DNA of 64,000 nucleotides from Pontixanthobacter aquaemixtae (GTDB lineage: Bacteria; Pseudomonadota; Alphaproteobacteria; Sphingomonadales; Sphingomonadaceae). The stretch lies in the NCBI RefSeq assembly GCF_009827395.1, contig NZ_WTYX01000002.1, positions 310,001 to 374,000 of the forward strand, written 5' to 3'. Positions 1-8,538 of this stretch are shown piece by piece (the first letter of the stretch is position 1; each line of letters begins with the position of its first letter). The position numbers and the translations under genes were made by a program. The notes below the pieces were generated by a model. It was given only the letters and a program-made list of their open reading frames with translations, was not told the origin of the DNA and did no database searches.

Positions 1-838
1 CGGTCACCTCGTCATGATCGGGGCTGACCTGATCTTCCCCGGCAGGCTGAGGGCGCGGCGGCGGGGCCCAGCGGGCAATCGCCTCGATCAACTCGGTCAC
101 GCCGAAATTTTTGAGCGCGCTGCCGAAATAAACCGGCGTCAGATCTCCGCTGCGATAGGCATCCAAATCAAATTCGGGATAGCCGATCCGCGCCAGTTCG
201 ATTTCTTCTGCGAGTTCTTCCGAGAGGTCGCTCTCAAGTTCCGAGAATGGCTTACGCGTGTCGAGGAATTCCTTGCTCCCGCCTTCGGGCACGCTGACCG
301 TTTCGGATGCAAAATCGAGCACGCCTTTGAAAAGCCCGCCCATGCCCAAAGGCGCGGCTTGCGGGCTGACATCCAGCGCCAACGCATCGGCCACTTCGTC
401 GAGAATTTCGAATAGCGGGCGCCCTTCGCGATCGACCTTGTTGACGAAAGTGATGATCGGGACATTGCGCAACCGGCAGACCTCGAACAGCTTGCGCGTT
501 TGCGACTCGATGCCTTTCGCTCCGTCGATCACCATGATCGCCGAATCGACCGCGGTCAGCGTGCGATAAGTGTCTTCGGAAAAGTCCTCGTGCCCCGGCG
601 TGTCGAGCAGGTTGAAAGTCACACCATCGCGTTCGAACGTCATCACCGATGACGTGACCGAGATGCCGCGTTGCTGTTCGATCTTCATCCAGTCAGAGCG
701 CGCCCGCCGCGCTTCGCCGCGCGCCTTGACCTCACCCGCCTGATGGATCGCGCCGCCTTGCAGCAGCAGCTTTTCGGTCAGCGTGGTCTTACCCGCGTCA
801 GGGTGCGAGATGATTGCAAAAGTACGTCGGTTGGACAT
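1..838 (-). CDS. prfC: Peptide chain release factor 3 (partial, N-terminal part)
   Basis: Class II release factor GTPase that ejects RF1/RF2 from the ribosome after peptide release. About 279 N-terminal residues are present; the C-terminus lies beyond base 1. The GTPase motifs are easy to see: P-loop HPDAGKTT at residues 12-19, switch region RGISVTSS, DTPGHEDF and NKVDR. RF3 is told apart from EF-G and TypA by its start (MSNRRTFAIISHPDAGKTT) and by the segment QGGAIHQAGEVKAR. The start ATG lies three bases after the pheT stop, so it is probably co-transcribed with pheS-pheT. Confidence 0.95.
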   Translation of the reverse strand, partial: MSNRRTFAIISHPDAGKTTLTEKLLLQGGAIHQAGEVKARGEARRARSDWMKIEQQRGISVTSSVMTFERDGVTFNLLDTPGHEDFSEDTYRTLTAVDSAIMVIDGAKGIESQTRKLFEVCRLRNVPIITFVNKVDREGRPLFEILDEVADALALDVSPQAAPLGMGGLFKGVLDFASETVSVPEGGSKEFLDTRKPFSELESDLSEELAEEIELARIGYPEFDLDAYRSGDLTPVYFGSALKNFGVTELIEAIARWAPPPRPQPAGEDQVSPDHDEVT

Positions 839-841
839 GGT

Positions 842-3241
842 TTACCCGCGCAGCTCCGCACCCAGCTTTGTCGCGCCAGCAACGACCTTGTCCGAAATCG
901 CTTTCAGATCATCCTCGGTGTAGCTTTTCTCACCGGGTTGTAGGGTGACTTCCAGCGCAATCGATTTCTTTCCTTCGGCCACTCCCTGGCCGCGGAATTC
1001 ATCGAATATACGTGCATCGATGATGTTCGCTTTATCCGCACCTTTGACCACTCGCAGCAGATCGCCCGCAGGGAGGTCGGCAGGCACCAGAAACGCAAAA
1101 TCGCGCATCACCGGCTGCAATGGTGGCGGCGCATACGTTGTGCGGGCAAAGCTTGCTGCGCCCTTTTTGCCAGGGATCGCATCGAGGAAAATCTCGACCG
1201 CGACAACGGGACCATCAACATCGAATGCTTCGAGTGTCTTTGGATGCAATGCGCCGAACCGCGCGAGCACATTCTTGGGGCCGAGCCGCAAGGTGGCAGA
1301 CTGGCCGGGATGGAACTGCTCGCCTGCCTCGCCCATCACCTGGAGTTTCTCCACGGGAGCTCCGGCTTCAGAAAGCAGCGCAATCGCTTCCGCCTTGGCG
1401 TCATAAGCATCGAAAGGAACCGCTTTGCCGGTGGCCCAGCCGCGCGGCTGTTTTTCGCCAGCCAGCACGACGCCCAGCGTCGGCTTTTCGTTGCTTGAGC
1501 CGTCGGTATTGCGGAAATAGCGACGGCCCACTTCAAACAAACGAAGCGACGATGCGCCGCGGTCCATATTGCGTTTAGCAGCGGCCAGCAGACCCGGAAT
1601 CATAGACGGGCGCATGGCCTTCATGTCTTCGCTGATTGGATTGTCGAGCACCCACAACTTTGCGCCATCGGCGAATTGTTCGGCTTCTGGCACCGGCAGG
1701 AATGCCCATGTCACCGCCTCGTTCAATCCGCGGCCCGCAGCGGCGCGGCGCACGCGGCGTTCCAGCTTTTGCTCCGCCGATGCCGTCGGCAAAGCAACCC
1801 CATCGACGCGAGGTAGGGCGACACTCTCGACATCGTCGATTCCAAAGATACGCACGACTTCCTCGACCAGATCGGCCGGGCCCTCAATATCATGGCGGCG
1901 CAGAGGCGCGGTCACGGACCAAGGGGAGGAGCCGCTATCGACAGCAAAATCGAGCGACTCCAGAATGCGTTGCTGCTCGGCAGGCTCAACCGAAATCCCG
2001 CCAAGACGCTCGGTCAGCGCCGGATCGAAAGAGACGATTTTCGGCTTTGACGGGGCCGCACCCGCGCGCACCGTTTCGCTCGCTTCGCCTCCGGCAAGCT
2101 CGACGATCAAGCCGGTCAGCAGATCGAGGCCATCATCCAGAAATTCGGGATCGACGCCGCGTTCGAACCGCGTCCGCGCGTCAGAGCTGAGCCCCAGTTT
2201 CCGGCCAGTCGCCCCGATCCGGTCAGGATCGAAATAGGCGATTTCCAGAAGTACGTCGGTCGTGCCGTCGGAGCATCCGGAATCTTCGCCGCCCATAATT
2301 CCCGCAATATCGTGCACGCCGGCATCGTCAGCGATCACCGTCATGCTGTCATCGAGAGTGTAGGTCTTCTCGTTGAGAGCGAGCACTTTCTCGCCATTTT
2401 TTGCACGCCGCGCAGCCACTGCGCCGGTCAATTTGGATAGATCATACGCATGCGCCGGCCGGCCATAGGCGAGCATCACATAGTTGGTCAGATCGACCAG
2501 CAAGGATATCGGACGCTGTCCGGCGCTGGTCAGGCGCTGCTGCAACCAATCCGGCGACGCTCCATTGGAAACACCCTTGATAACGCGCCCGTAGAATGCG
2601 GGGCACCCTTCGGGATCGTCAGTGCGGATTGCAACCGGGCATGCGCCTGATGCGGCGAACTCCGGCATGGCAATCGGTTTGAGTGTGCCCATGCCAGCAG
2701 CCGCGAGATCACGCGCGATACCGTAGACCCCCATGCAGTCAGGCCGGTTGGGAGTAATCGCGACGTCGAAAACGGGCGAAGCGCCGTGATAATCTGCGAA
2801 ATTCGCGCCAACGGGTGCGTCATCGGACAATTCGATGATGCCGTCATGCTCGTCGCCCAATTCAAGCTCGCGCACACTGCACATCATGCCGTTGCTTTCG
2901 ACGCCGCGGATCGCCGATTTGCGCAATTCCATGCCGTTGGATGGCACCACCGCACCCGGTTGACCCAGAACGCCGAGCATCCCTGCGCGCGCATTGGGCG
3001 CACCGCACACGACCTGCAAAGGATCGCCAGCTCCGGTGTCGACGGTCAAAACCTGCAGTTTATCGGCATCGGGGTGCTTGGCGGCGGTCAACACTTTGGC
3101 AACGGTAAAGCCGGCAAGCCTTTCAGCAGGATCTTCGATTCCTTCAACTTCCAAGCCGATACGGTTCATCGCCGCTGCAAGTTCCGCAACGGTAGCTTCG
3201 GTCTCGAGGTGATCCTTGAGCCAGGTCAGAGAGAACTTCAT
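842..3241 (-). CDS. pheT: Phenylalanyl-tRNA synthetase beta subunit
   Basis: Beta subunit of the heterotetrameric enzyme that charges tRNA-Phe; it carries the editing site and tRNA-binding domains. The 799-residue length is normal. An N-terminal tRNA-binding (EMAP-like) domain spans about residues 40-150, followed by the B3/B4 editing region, the B5 domain and a C-terminal anticodon-binding FDX-ACB domain (starting near YAPPPLQPVMRDFAFLVP). The open frame continues upstream, but the family start MKFSLTWLKDHL at 3241 is correct: its ATG overlaps the pheS stop as ATGA, which implies translational coupling and 1:1 subunit production. Confidence 0.97.
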   Translation of the reverse strand: MKFSLTWLKDHLETEATVAELAAAMNRIGLEVEGIEDPAERLAGFTVAKVLTAAKHPDADKLQVLTVDTGAGDPLQVVCGAPNARAGMLGVLGQPGAVVPSNGMELRKSAIRGVESNGMMCSVRELELGDEHDGIIELSDDAPVGANFADYHGASPVFDVAITPNRPDCMGVYGIARDLAAAGMGTLKPIAMPEFAASGACPVAIRTDDPEGCPAFYGRVIKGVSNGASPDWLQQRLTSAGQRPISLLVDLTNYVMLAYGRPAHAYDLSKLTGAVAARRAKNGEKVLALNEKTYTLDDSMTVIADDAGVHDIAGIMGGEDSGCSDGTTDVLLEIAYFDPDRIGATGRKLGLSSDARTRFERGVDPEFLDDGLDLLTGLIVELAGGEASETVRAGAAPSKPKIVSFDPALTERLGGISVEPAEQQRILESLDFAVDSGSSPWSVTAPLRRHDIEGPADLVEEVVRIFGIDDVESVALPRVDGVALPTASAEQKLERRVRRAAAGRGLNEAVTWAFLPVPEAEQFADGAKLWVLDNPISEDMKAMRPSMIPGLLAAAKRNMDRGASSLRLFEVGRRYFRNTDGSSNEKPTLGVVLAGEKQPRGWATGKAVPFDAYDAKAEAIALLSEAGAPVEKLQVMGEAGEQFHPGQSATLRLGPKNVLARFGALHPKTLEAFDVDGPVVAVEIFLDAIPGKKGAASFARTTYAPPPLQPVMRDFAFLVPADLPAGDLLRVVKGADKANIIDARIFDEFRGQGVAEGKKSIALEVTLQPGEKSYTEDDLKAISDKVVAGATKLGAELRG

Positions 3242-4338
3242 GCGCTTGCTCCTACGCCAGCAGACAATGTCGGCTGGTCGAACGGGCTGAAGCCGTAATG
3301 TTGCAACCAGCGAATATCGCCGTCGAAGAAGGCGCGCAGATCGTCCATCCCATATTTGAGCATCGCCAATCGGTCGACGCCGACGCCGAACGCAAAGCCT
3401 TGCCATTCGTCGGGTTCGAGCCCTGCAAATTCGATAACGCGGCGATTGACCATTCCGCTGCCGAGCAGTTCCATCCAGGCATGACCCGGCGCGTCGCCCG
3501 ATCCGCCCAGCACACGCCGGCCTTTGACAACTTCAAAGCCGACATCGACCTCCACCGAAGGCTCGGTGAACGGGAAATAGGACGGGCGCAGCCGCAAGAC
3601 GATATCGTCGCGCTCGAAGAAGGCTTTGAGGAACGTTTCAAGCGTCCATTTCAGATGGCCAAGATGGATATCCCGGTCGATCACCAGCCCTTCGACCTGA
3701 TGGAACATCGGCGTGTGGGTCGCATCGCTATCGCTGCGATAGACGCGGCCGGGCGCGATAATCCGCACCGGCGCACCTTCATTGACCATCGTGCGGATCT
3801 GCACGGGCGAGGTATGCGTGCGCAGCAACATCCGGCGGCCGTCATCATCATGATCGGGGAAGTAGAATGTGTCATGCATCGCCCGCGCCGGGTGGCTTTC
3901 GGGCATGTTGAGCGCGGTGAAATTGTGCCAGTCGTCTTCGACTTCCGGACCGGTTTTGACCGCGAAACCCAGATCAGCAAAGATTTCTGCGAGCTCGTCC
4001 ATCACCTGACTGACCGGATGCACCGTGCCGCGCGGCGTTTCCGGCGCGGGCAGCGAAAGATCAAGCGTTTCGGTCGCGAGCCGCTCGTTGAGTTCGGCAT
4101 CATCGATCGCTTGCTTGCGCGCGGCAATGGCATCGGCAATTTCGGCACGTGCCTGCTGGATCACCGGCGCTTTCTCGGTGCGTTCTTCAGGCGTCATTTT
4201 GCCCAGTGTCTTGAGCAGCTGGCTGACCCAGCCCTGCTTGCCCAAAGCCTCTACGCGCAGCGCCTCCAGCGCGTCGGGATTCGCCGCAGCAGCAATCGCT
4301 TCCAGCGCATCATCTTTACGTGTTTGCAAATCGTCCAT
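3238..4338 (-). CDS. pheS: Phenylalanyl-tRNA synthetase alpha subunit
   Basis: Catalytic subunit of phenylalanyl-tRNA synthetase, 366 residues. The N-terminal coiled-coil arm (about residues 1-90) is followed by the class II core. Motif 2 is recognisable around RVYRSDSDATHTPMFHQVEG, and the C-terminal GVGVDRLAMLKYGMDDLR is motif 3. In many bacteria rpmI-rplT-pheS-pheT form one string; here two AraC-type genes separate pheS from rplT, so pheST may depend on its own promoter or on readthrough from the AraC gene 68 bases upstream. Confidence 0.97.
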   Translation of the reverse strand: MDDLQTRKDDALEAIAAAANPDALEALRVEALGKQGWVSQLLKTLGKMTPEERTEKAPVIQQARAEIADAIAARKQAIDDAELNERLATETLDLSLPAPETPRGTVHPVSQVMDELAEIFADLGFAVKTGPEVEDDWHNFTALNMPESHPARAMHDTFYFPDHDDDGRRMLLRTHTSPVQIRTMVNEGAPVRIIAPGRVYRSDSDATHTPMFHQVEGLVIDRDIHLGHLKWTLETFLKAFFERDDIVLRLRPSYFPFTEPSVEVDVGFEVVKGRRVLGGSGDAPGHAWMELLGSGMVNRRVIEFAGLEPDEWQGFAFGVGVDRLAMLKYGMDDLRAFFDGDIRWLQHYGFSPFDQPTLSAGVGASA

Positions 4339-4406
4339 AGCGCAGGCGCGCTAGCGGCTATTTCCGCATAAGGCAAAGCAGCAATTGCCGCTGACTTGCG
4401 ATCCGG

Positions 4407-5279
4407 TCAGCCAGGCTTGTCGAGCGTCTGCACTGCAGAGCCGTGGGCACGCATACGTTCGCGCACGAAGCTGGCGATGATCGGATGGTCCATTCCCGCA
4501 TATTCCGATGGCGACATCCCCAGAAAATCCTGACAATCGCGGACGAAATGCGACTGATCGAAATAGAGCGAATCTATCGCGCCGATCCACCCCATAGAAG
4601 GATCGAGCATAAAATCCGCCACGCTGCGCATGAAACGCTGGCGTCGAAGCAGGACCTTCGGAGTAAAACCGAAATGTTTACGGCAAAGCCGTTCCAGAGT
4701 GCGCTGATTGAGGTCGCATTGCTCAGCCATATCGGAAACATGCGGCAATTCCGGTTTCAGAAGCACCGAATGGATTTTTTGGATGCGATGATCCTCTTTG
4801 CCAAATCGCGGTGCCTCCTCGCGGAAGAACCTTTCGATATGGTCCAATTGTTGTTCTTCGGTGGAATTCTGGTCCAACAAACAATCCGCCAGCCCTGCGA
4901 AATGGGCGAACACCGTTTCGGTGCGCCCATCAAACAAGGCATTCACATATTGGTCTGCGGGCTGGCCGACAAAGGTCGCCCAACCGAGTGGCAGTAGACC
5001 AATGCCCCACAGACGCGACCGGCCCAGCGTAAAATCGAGCGGCTGGCTGCTGGGCCCCGTAATAGTGATATCGGCGCCGGAAAGGCTGGAATTGCCGATC
5101 TTGCTATTAGGCAGATCGCCCGAAAAAACTCGGATATTGCCCCATTCAGGGTGCAAGGCATCGGTCACCCGGTCGTCGCCTTCGGGATCAATCTGAACGC
5201 AGTAAAACGTTGTGAAGAACCGCTCCAAATCTTTGGGTGGTTCATAAAAATTGACTGCGACCAAGCCGTCGTCTGACAC
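4407..5279 (-). CDS. AraC/XylS-type transcriptional regulator (first of an adjacent paralogous pair)
   Basis: Predicted DNA-binding regulator of about 290 residues. The N-terminal ~150 residues form an uncharacterised sensor-type domain containing LHPEWGNIR and WGIGLLPLGW. The C-terminal ~100 residues form a double helix-turn-helix of the AraC type, with HVSDMAEQCDLNQRTLERL as the first helix-turn-helix and GFTPKVLLRRQRF as the linker. The longest frame begins at a TTG at 5291, but GGAGGG followed by GTG at 5279 fits a ribosome-binding site better, so I chose GTG. It closely resembles the next gene over its full length. The ligand and targets cannot be read from sequence. Confidence 0.85.
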   Translation of the reverse strand: MSDDGLVAVNFYEPPKDLERFFTTFYCVQIDPEGDDRVTDALHPEWGNIRVFSGDLPNSKIGNSSLSGADITITGPSSQPLDFTLGRSRLWGIGLLPLGWATFVGQPADQYVNALFDGRTETVFAHFAGLADCLLDQNSTEEQQLDHIERFFREEAPRFGKEDHRIQKIHSVLLKPELPHVSDMAEQCDLNQRTLERLCRKHFGFTPKVLLRRQRFMRSVADFMLDPSMGWIGAIDSLYFDQSHFVRDCQDFLGMSPSEYAGMDHPIIASFVRERMRAHGSAVQTLDKPG

Positions 5280-5377
5280 ACTTCCCTCCAAAGTGTCGAA
5301 TTCTTCCTACCCTATTGCAGCAGCATAAAGAAAAGGGAAGGCTTGTATTTCAAAGGATTGGTGTCGGCGCGTGAAAT

Positions 5378-6301
5378 TCAGCTGCTGGTGCCGGGGTCAT
5401 GAAGCCCTTGCATGGTTTGCCCGGCAGCTTCCGCTCTGCCGCGCACTGCGGCCATCAATATCGGATGCGGGAGATCACGGTACTGGTTGGGTGTCATTGA
5501 CATGAACCGTTTGAAATCACGCACAAAATGCGCCTGGTCATGGTACAAATGATCCATCGTCTTGAGCCAGCTCAAAGAGGGGTCGAGCATAAATTCGGAA
5601 AGGCTTCTCAAGAACCGCTGCCGCCGGAGCAGCAGTTTCGGAGTGAAGCCAAACGCCTTGCGAGAAAAGCGTTCCAACGACCGGACGGACATGTCGGCTT
5701 GCTCTGCCAGTTCGGAAACAGTCGCGATCTGCGTGTTGACCAAGGCAGAATGAACCTTGGTCACCGCATCTTCATCGTTCAACCTCTGCCCGACAAGCGC
5801 CGCCATATGGGTGTCGATCCGCTTTGCCTCGGCATCCAGATCCGCATTTTCGCCGAAAAGAGATCTGGTCAGCGGGGCGAACATCGCAAATGCCGGGTCA
5901 GCACCGCCATCGACAAACCGGTCTGCGTAAAGCCGCGCCGGGGCATTGACGAATTTGAGCCAGCCCAAGGGAAGCAATCCGATCCCCCAGAACCTGCCCG
6001 AGCTTACCGAGAAGCGCGTGGACAGGCTGGTCGGCCCGGTGGCCACGAAACGCGGAACCGGGGCCAAGGCTTCGGTGCCGACGCCTGCCGCCAAATCGCC
6101 ACCCAGGCCTATCCGGATATTGCCCCATTCAGGGTGGAGATAGTCTTCCAGCTTGCCATCGCCCGAAGGGGTGATCTCCATGTGGTAATAGGTCGTGACA
6201 TAGCGGGAGAGTTCTGCGGAAGGCAGGAAGAAGCGCAATCTGACTTGCGGCAAATCCTGCGGCGGAACGGCGCTGTCAGCCGCATGTTTTGCGCTTGTCA
6301 T
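5378..6301 (-). CDS. AraC/XylS-type transcriptional regulator (second of the pair)
   Basis: Paralogue of the preceding regulator, 307 residues, same domain order: an N-terminal domain with LHPEWGNIR and WGIGLLPLGW, then the AraC-type DNA-binding domain (VSELAEQADMSVRSLERF and GFTPKLLLRRQRF). The start is supported by a GGGGAGG ribosome-binding site nine bases upstream of the ATG. Both genes lie between rplT and pheS in the same orientation and end in related tails (GLHDPG here, TLDKPG in the other), consistent with tandem duplication. Target genes are unknown. Confidence 0.87.
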   Translation of the reverse strand: MTSAKHAADSAVPPQDLPQVRLRFFLPSAELSRYVTTYYHMEITPSGDGKLEDYLHPEWGNIRIGLGGDLAAGVGTEALAPVPRFVATGPTSLSTRFSVSSGRFWGIGLLPLGWLKFVNAPARLYADRFVDGGADPAFAMFAPLTRSLFGENADLDAEAKRIDTHMAALVGQRLNDEDAVTKVHSALVNTQIATVSELAEQADMSVRSLERFSRKAFGFTPKLLLRRQRFLRSLSEFMLDPSLSWLKTMDHLYHDQAHFVRDFKRFMSMTPNQYRDLPHPILMAAVRGRAEAAGQTMQGLHDPGTSS

Positions 6302-6462
6302 TGCGGTCAGCCTCCCCTTTGCCGTCGCGTTTTTACAATTTGCTGTTGGAAGTCCTCTTTAAGAACAGCGCAACCGACATCAAGCGGTTTTGTTGGCGGC
6401 ATTTGATGCCGGCACGAATTCTACGCGACTGTATCTGCCAACTTTGCGACCCACTGGCAGAT

Positions 6463-6507
6463 ATGGAAAGGGCGCGAATGGCAATGCCATCCGCGCCCTT
6501 TCGCCAT
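6463..6507 (-). terminator. Long stem-loop after rplT
   Basis: A near-perfect hairpin: GAAAGGGCGCG at 6466-6476 pairs with 6492-6502, and an inner ATGGC/GCCAT pair at 6478-6482 and 6486-6490 extends the stem. It lies 28 bases beyond the rplT stop. No U-tract follows on either strand, so it may be a processing or stabilising structure rather than a classical intrinsic terminator. Confidence 0.5.
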
Positions 6508-6534
6508 TCAGTAATGGCCGATTTAGGGGTCGAT

Positions 6535-6894
6535 TTAGGCAGGCAAAGCTTTCTTCGCCTGTTCGATGACGCTCTTGAAAGCAGCGCCTTCATTCATCGC
6601 CAGGTCGGCCATCACTTTGCGGTCGAGCTCGATACCGGCGAGTTTCACGCCGTGCATGAACTGCGAATATGTCAGGCCTTCGGCGCGAACCGCAGCGTTG
6701 ATCCGCTGGATCCACAAAGCGCGGAAATTGCGCTTCTTAACTTTACGATCGCGATAAGCGTACTGGCCGGCTTTCTCGACGGCTTGGCGTGCAACGCGAA
6801 TGGTGTTTTTGCGGCGGCCGCGATAGCCTTTGGCCTGATCGAGCAACCGTTTGTGCTTCTGGCGTGTGGTCACGCCGCGTTTGATGCGAGGCAT
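6535..6894 (-). CDS. rplT: 50S ribosomal protein L20
   Basis: Ribosomal protein L20, a primary 23S rRNA binder essential for early 50S assembly. The 119-residue length and the sequence [18 protein letters not shown] are typical. The start has a good AGGAG ribosome-binding site seven bases upstream. It lies 39 bases after rpmI in the same operon. L20 is a known translational autoregulator in other bacteria, which makes the structured region upstream of rpmI worth attention. Confidence 0.98.
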   Translation of the reverse strand: MPRIKRGVTTRQKHKRLLDQAKGYRGRRKNTIRVARQAVEKAGQYAYRDRKVKKRNFRALWIQRINAAVRAEGLTYSQFMHGVKLAGIELDRKVMADLAMNEGAAFKSVIEQAKKALPA

Positions 6895-6933
6895 ATCTTA
6901 ACTCCTGAAAATTGGGTGGGGGTCCGGCAGGCT

Positions 6934-7137
6934 TTAGCTAAGCCCGTAAGGAGCCCATTTCTTGATCGTCTTCGCATCGGCGTCAGAGATCACAGAGGTA
7001 CCACGGTTCTGGCGGATATACTTCGCATTGTGATGCGTCAGGCGGTGGCGTTTGCCGGCCACGCCGTGCTTCACTTTGCCTTTTGCGGTGATCTTGAAGC
7101 GTTTCTTCACACCGCTCTTGGTCTTCAGCTTGGGCAT
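6934..7137 (-). CDS. rpmI: 50S ribosomal protein L35
   Basis: Small basic 67-residue ribosomal protein L35. The open frame runs further upstream, but the conserved start [14 protein letters not shown] at 7137 is preceded by GGAGA five bases before the ATG. First gene of the rpmI-rplT pair. infC, which often precedes rpmI, is absent; the next upstream gene on this strand is the hisN-like phosphatase, more than 440 bases away. Confidence 0.97.
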   Translation of the reverse strand: MPKLKTKSGVKKRFKITAKGKVKHGVAGKRHRLTHHNAKYIRQNRGTSVISDADAKTIKKWAPYGLS

Positions 7138-7256
7138 TTCATTCTCCTGCAAGGATGTCGAGTCAAAAACACGTCCAACCAGCCCTGGCAGCCCTATCGG
7201 CCAGACCGGAAGGTGAATCACGTGTCGGTGAAGGGGGCGCGGATAGTGGGAGTCGC

Positions 7257-7363
7257 GTGCAATTGCAAGCGGTTTCGCAATTGCACACCGGGCTGGAAAG
7301 CCGCTCCAAACCAATGCAGGGTCACCGCGCGCAAAGCCGACAAAGGTGACAGTGTGTCACCTT
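7257..7363 (-). promoter_or_regulatory. Structured leader of the rpmI-rplT transcript (candidate)
   Basis: The 444-bp stretch 7138-7581 between rpmI and the hisN-like gene contains no credible gene. It does hold two perfect inverted repeats. Arms 7257-7266 and 7277-7286 (GTGCAATTGC and its complement) enclose ten bases; arms 7343-7350 and 7356-7363 (AAGGTGAC and its complement) enclose five. A weak promoter-like pair on the minus strand (TTGCGA at 7403-7408, TTATAT at 7378-7383, 19-base spacer) would start RNA near 7370, giving a leader of about 230 nt that includes both hairpins. The second repeat, GTGACA-n3-TGTCAC, could instead be a protein operator. Confidence 0.45.
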
Positions 7364-7581
7364 CGCATGATCCACGCATATAATTGAATTACACAGGATT
7401 AATCGCAAATTGTGACGGCGGACGGACAGGGATGCGGAGCCTTATCCGGCCGTCATAACGCGTCAAATGCGTTCACACGGTTTGTGCAGATTGGTGGAAA
7501 TCTAGCCGCAATGTCGAAGAGCAAGCGCGCGCTAACAGACCAGCTTGGTGTAGAACAGCCATATTGGGTTCGTAGCCAGCG

Positions 7582-8379
7582 CTACCCCATCGCCTCCAGC
7601 ACATCATCCAGCCGCGCCGGATCGCCCAGCGCCAAAACGTCGGCCCCTTTGTCCCCCGCACTGCCGGCGTCGAGCGGGTTGCCTTGCCAATCGGACATGG
7701 TCCCGCCGGCTCCCTCGACCACCGGCACAAGCGCGGCGTAGTCATAGATCTGCAGGCCTGCCTCGCAAACGATATCGATATGGCCCGATGCGAGAAGGCC
7801 GTAATTATAGCAGTCCCCGCCATAGACGATCATGCCTTGCCGCTCGTTCCGGCCAACCGCGCCCGCGACTTTCATATAGGCATCGGCTTGCTCTGCGTCG
7901 AAATAATGCGGGCTGCTGGTTGCGAGTTTGGCTTGATCCAGAGCCCGGCACGGCGCGGTGCTCACCGGCTTTCCGTTAAACGTGGTTCCGCCTCCGATCT
8001 GGCCGACCCAGCGTTCCCCCGAAATCGGCTGGTCGATCACCCCCAGCACCGGCCATCCATCCTGCATCAGCGCAATGAGTGTGCCGAAAATCGGGCGACC
8101 CGCGATGAAGCTGACCGTGCCGTCTATCGGATCGAGCACCCATTGCCGGCCCGCGCTTTCGTTGCGCGTGCCATACTCTTCACCCACGATACCATCAGTC
8201 GATCGCTCGCTCTCCAGTATGGCGCGCATCGCCGCTTCGGCCGCGCGATCGGTTTCGGTAACAGGGCTGCTATCGGCTTTGCGTTCCGGCGCGACTTCCT
8301 TTCGGAAAGCGGGGCGAATGACGGCTCCTGCGGCGTCGGCAAGGCGGCCAGCGATAATGATGTCTTGCGAAAGATCCAT
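7582..8379 (-). CDS. hisN: Inositol monophosphatase-family phosphatase, probably histidinol-phosphatase
   Basis: Mg-dependent phosphatase of the inositol monophosphatase superfamily, 265 residues. The metal-binding motifs are visible: GEEYG, WVLDPIDGT and, near the C-terminus, QIYDYAALVPVVEGAGG. Similarity in style to HisN-type histidinol phosphatases suggests the last dephosphorylation step of histidine synthesis, but inositol or nucleotide phosphatase activity is possible. The frame extends upstream without a plausible start; MDLSQDIIIAGRLAD at 8379 is the family-like beginning. Confidence 0.8.
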   Translation of the reverse strand: MDLSQDIIIAGRLADAAGAVIRPAFRKEVAPERKADSSPVTETDRAAEAAMRAILESERSTDGIVGEEYGTRNESAGRQWVLDPIDGTVSFIAGRPIFGTLIALMQDGWPVLGVIDQPISGERWVGQIGGGTTFNGKPVSTAPCRALDQAKLATSSPHYFDAEQADAYMKVAGAVGRNERQGMIVYGGDCYNYGLLASGHIDIVCEAGLQIYDYAALVPVVEGAGGTMSDWQGNPLDAGSAGDKGADVLALGDPARLDDVLEAMG

Positions 8380-8538
8380 GGCTGTGCCTTCGCTGCGCCG
8401 CCCGGTCAGGTCAAGACTGTACGGCGTGTTGGGGGTTGCCAAAGCCGCACAGACGAATAAGGCCTTCTTGTAAATTGTATAAAAGCGACATCGCTTGGGC
8501 CACGCCGCTGCGTGGCATAGGGGACAGGGACGTTGATA

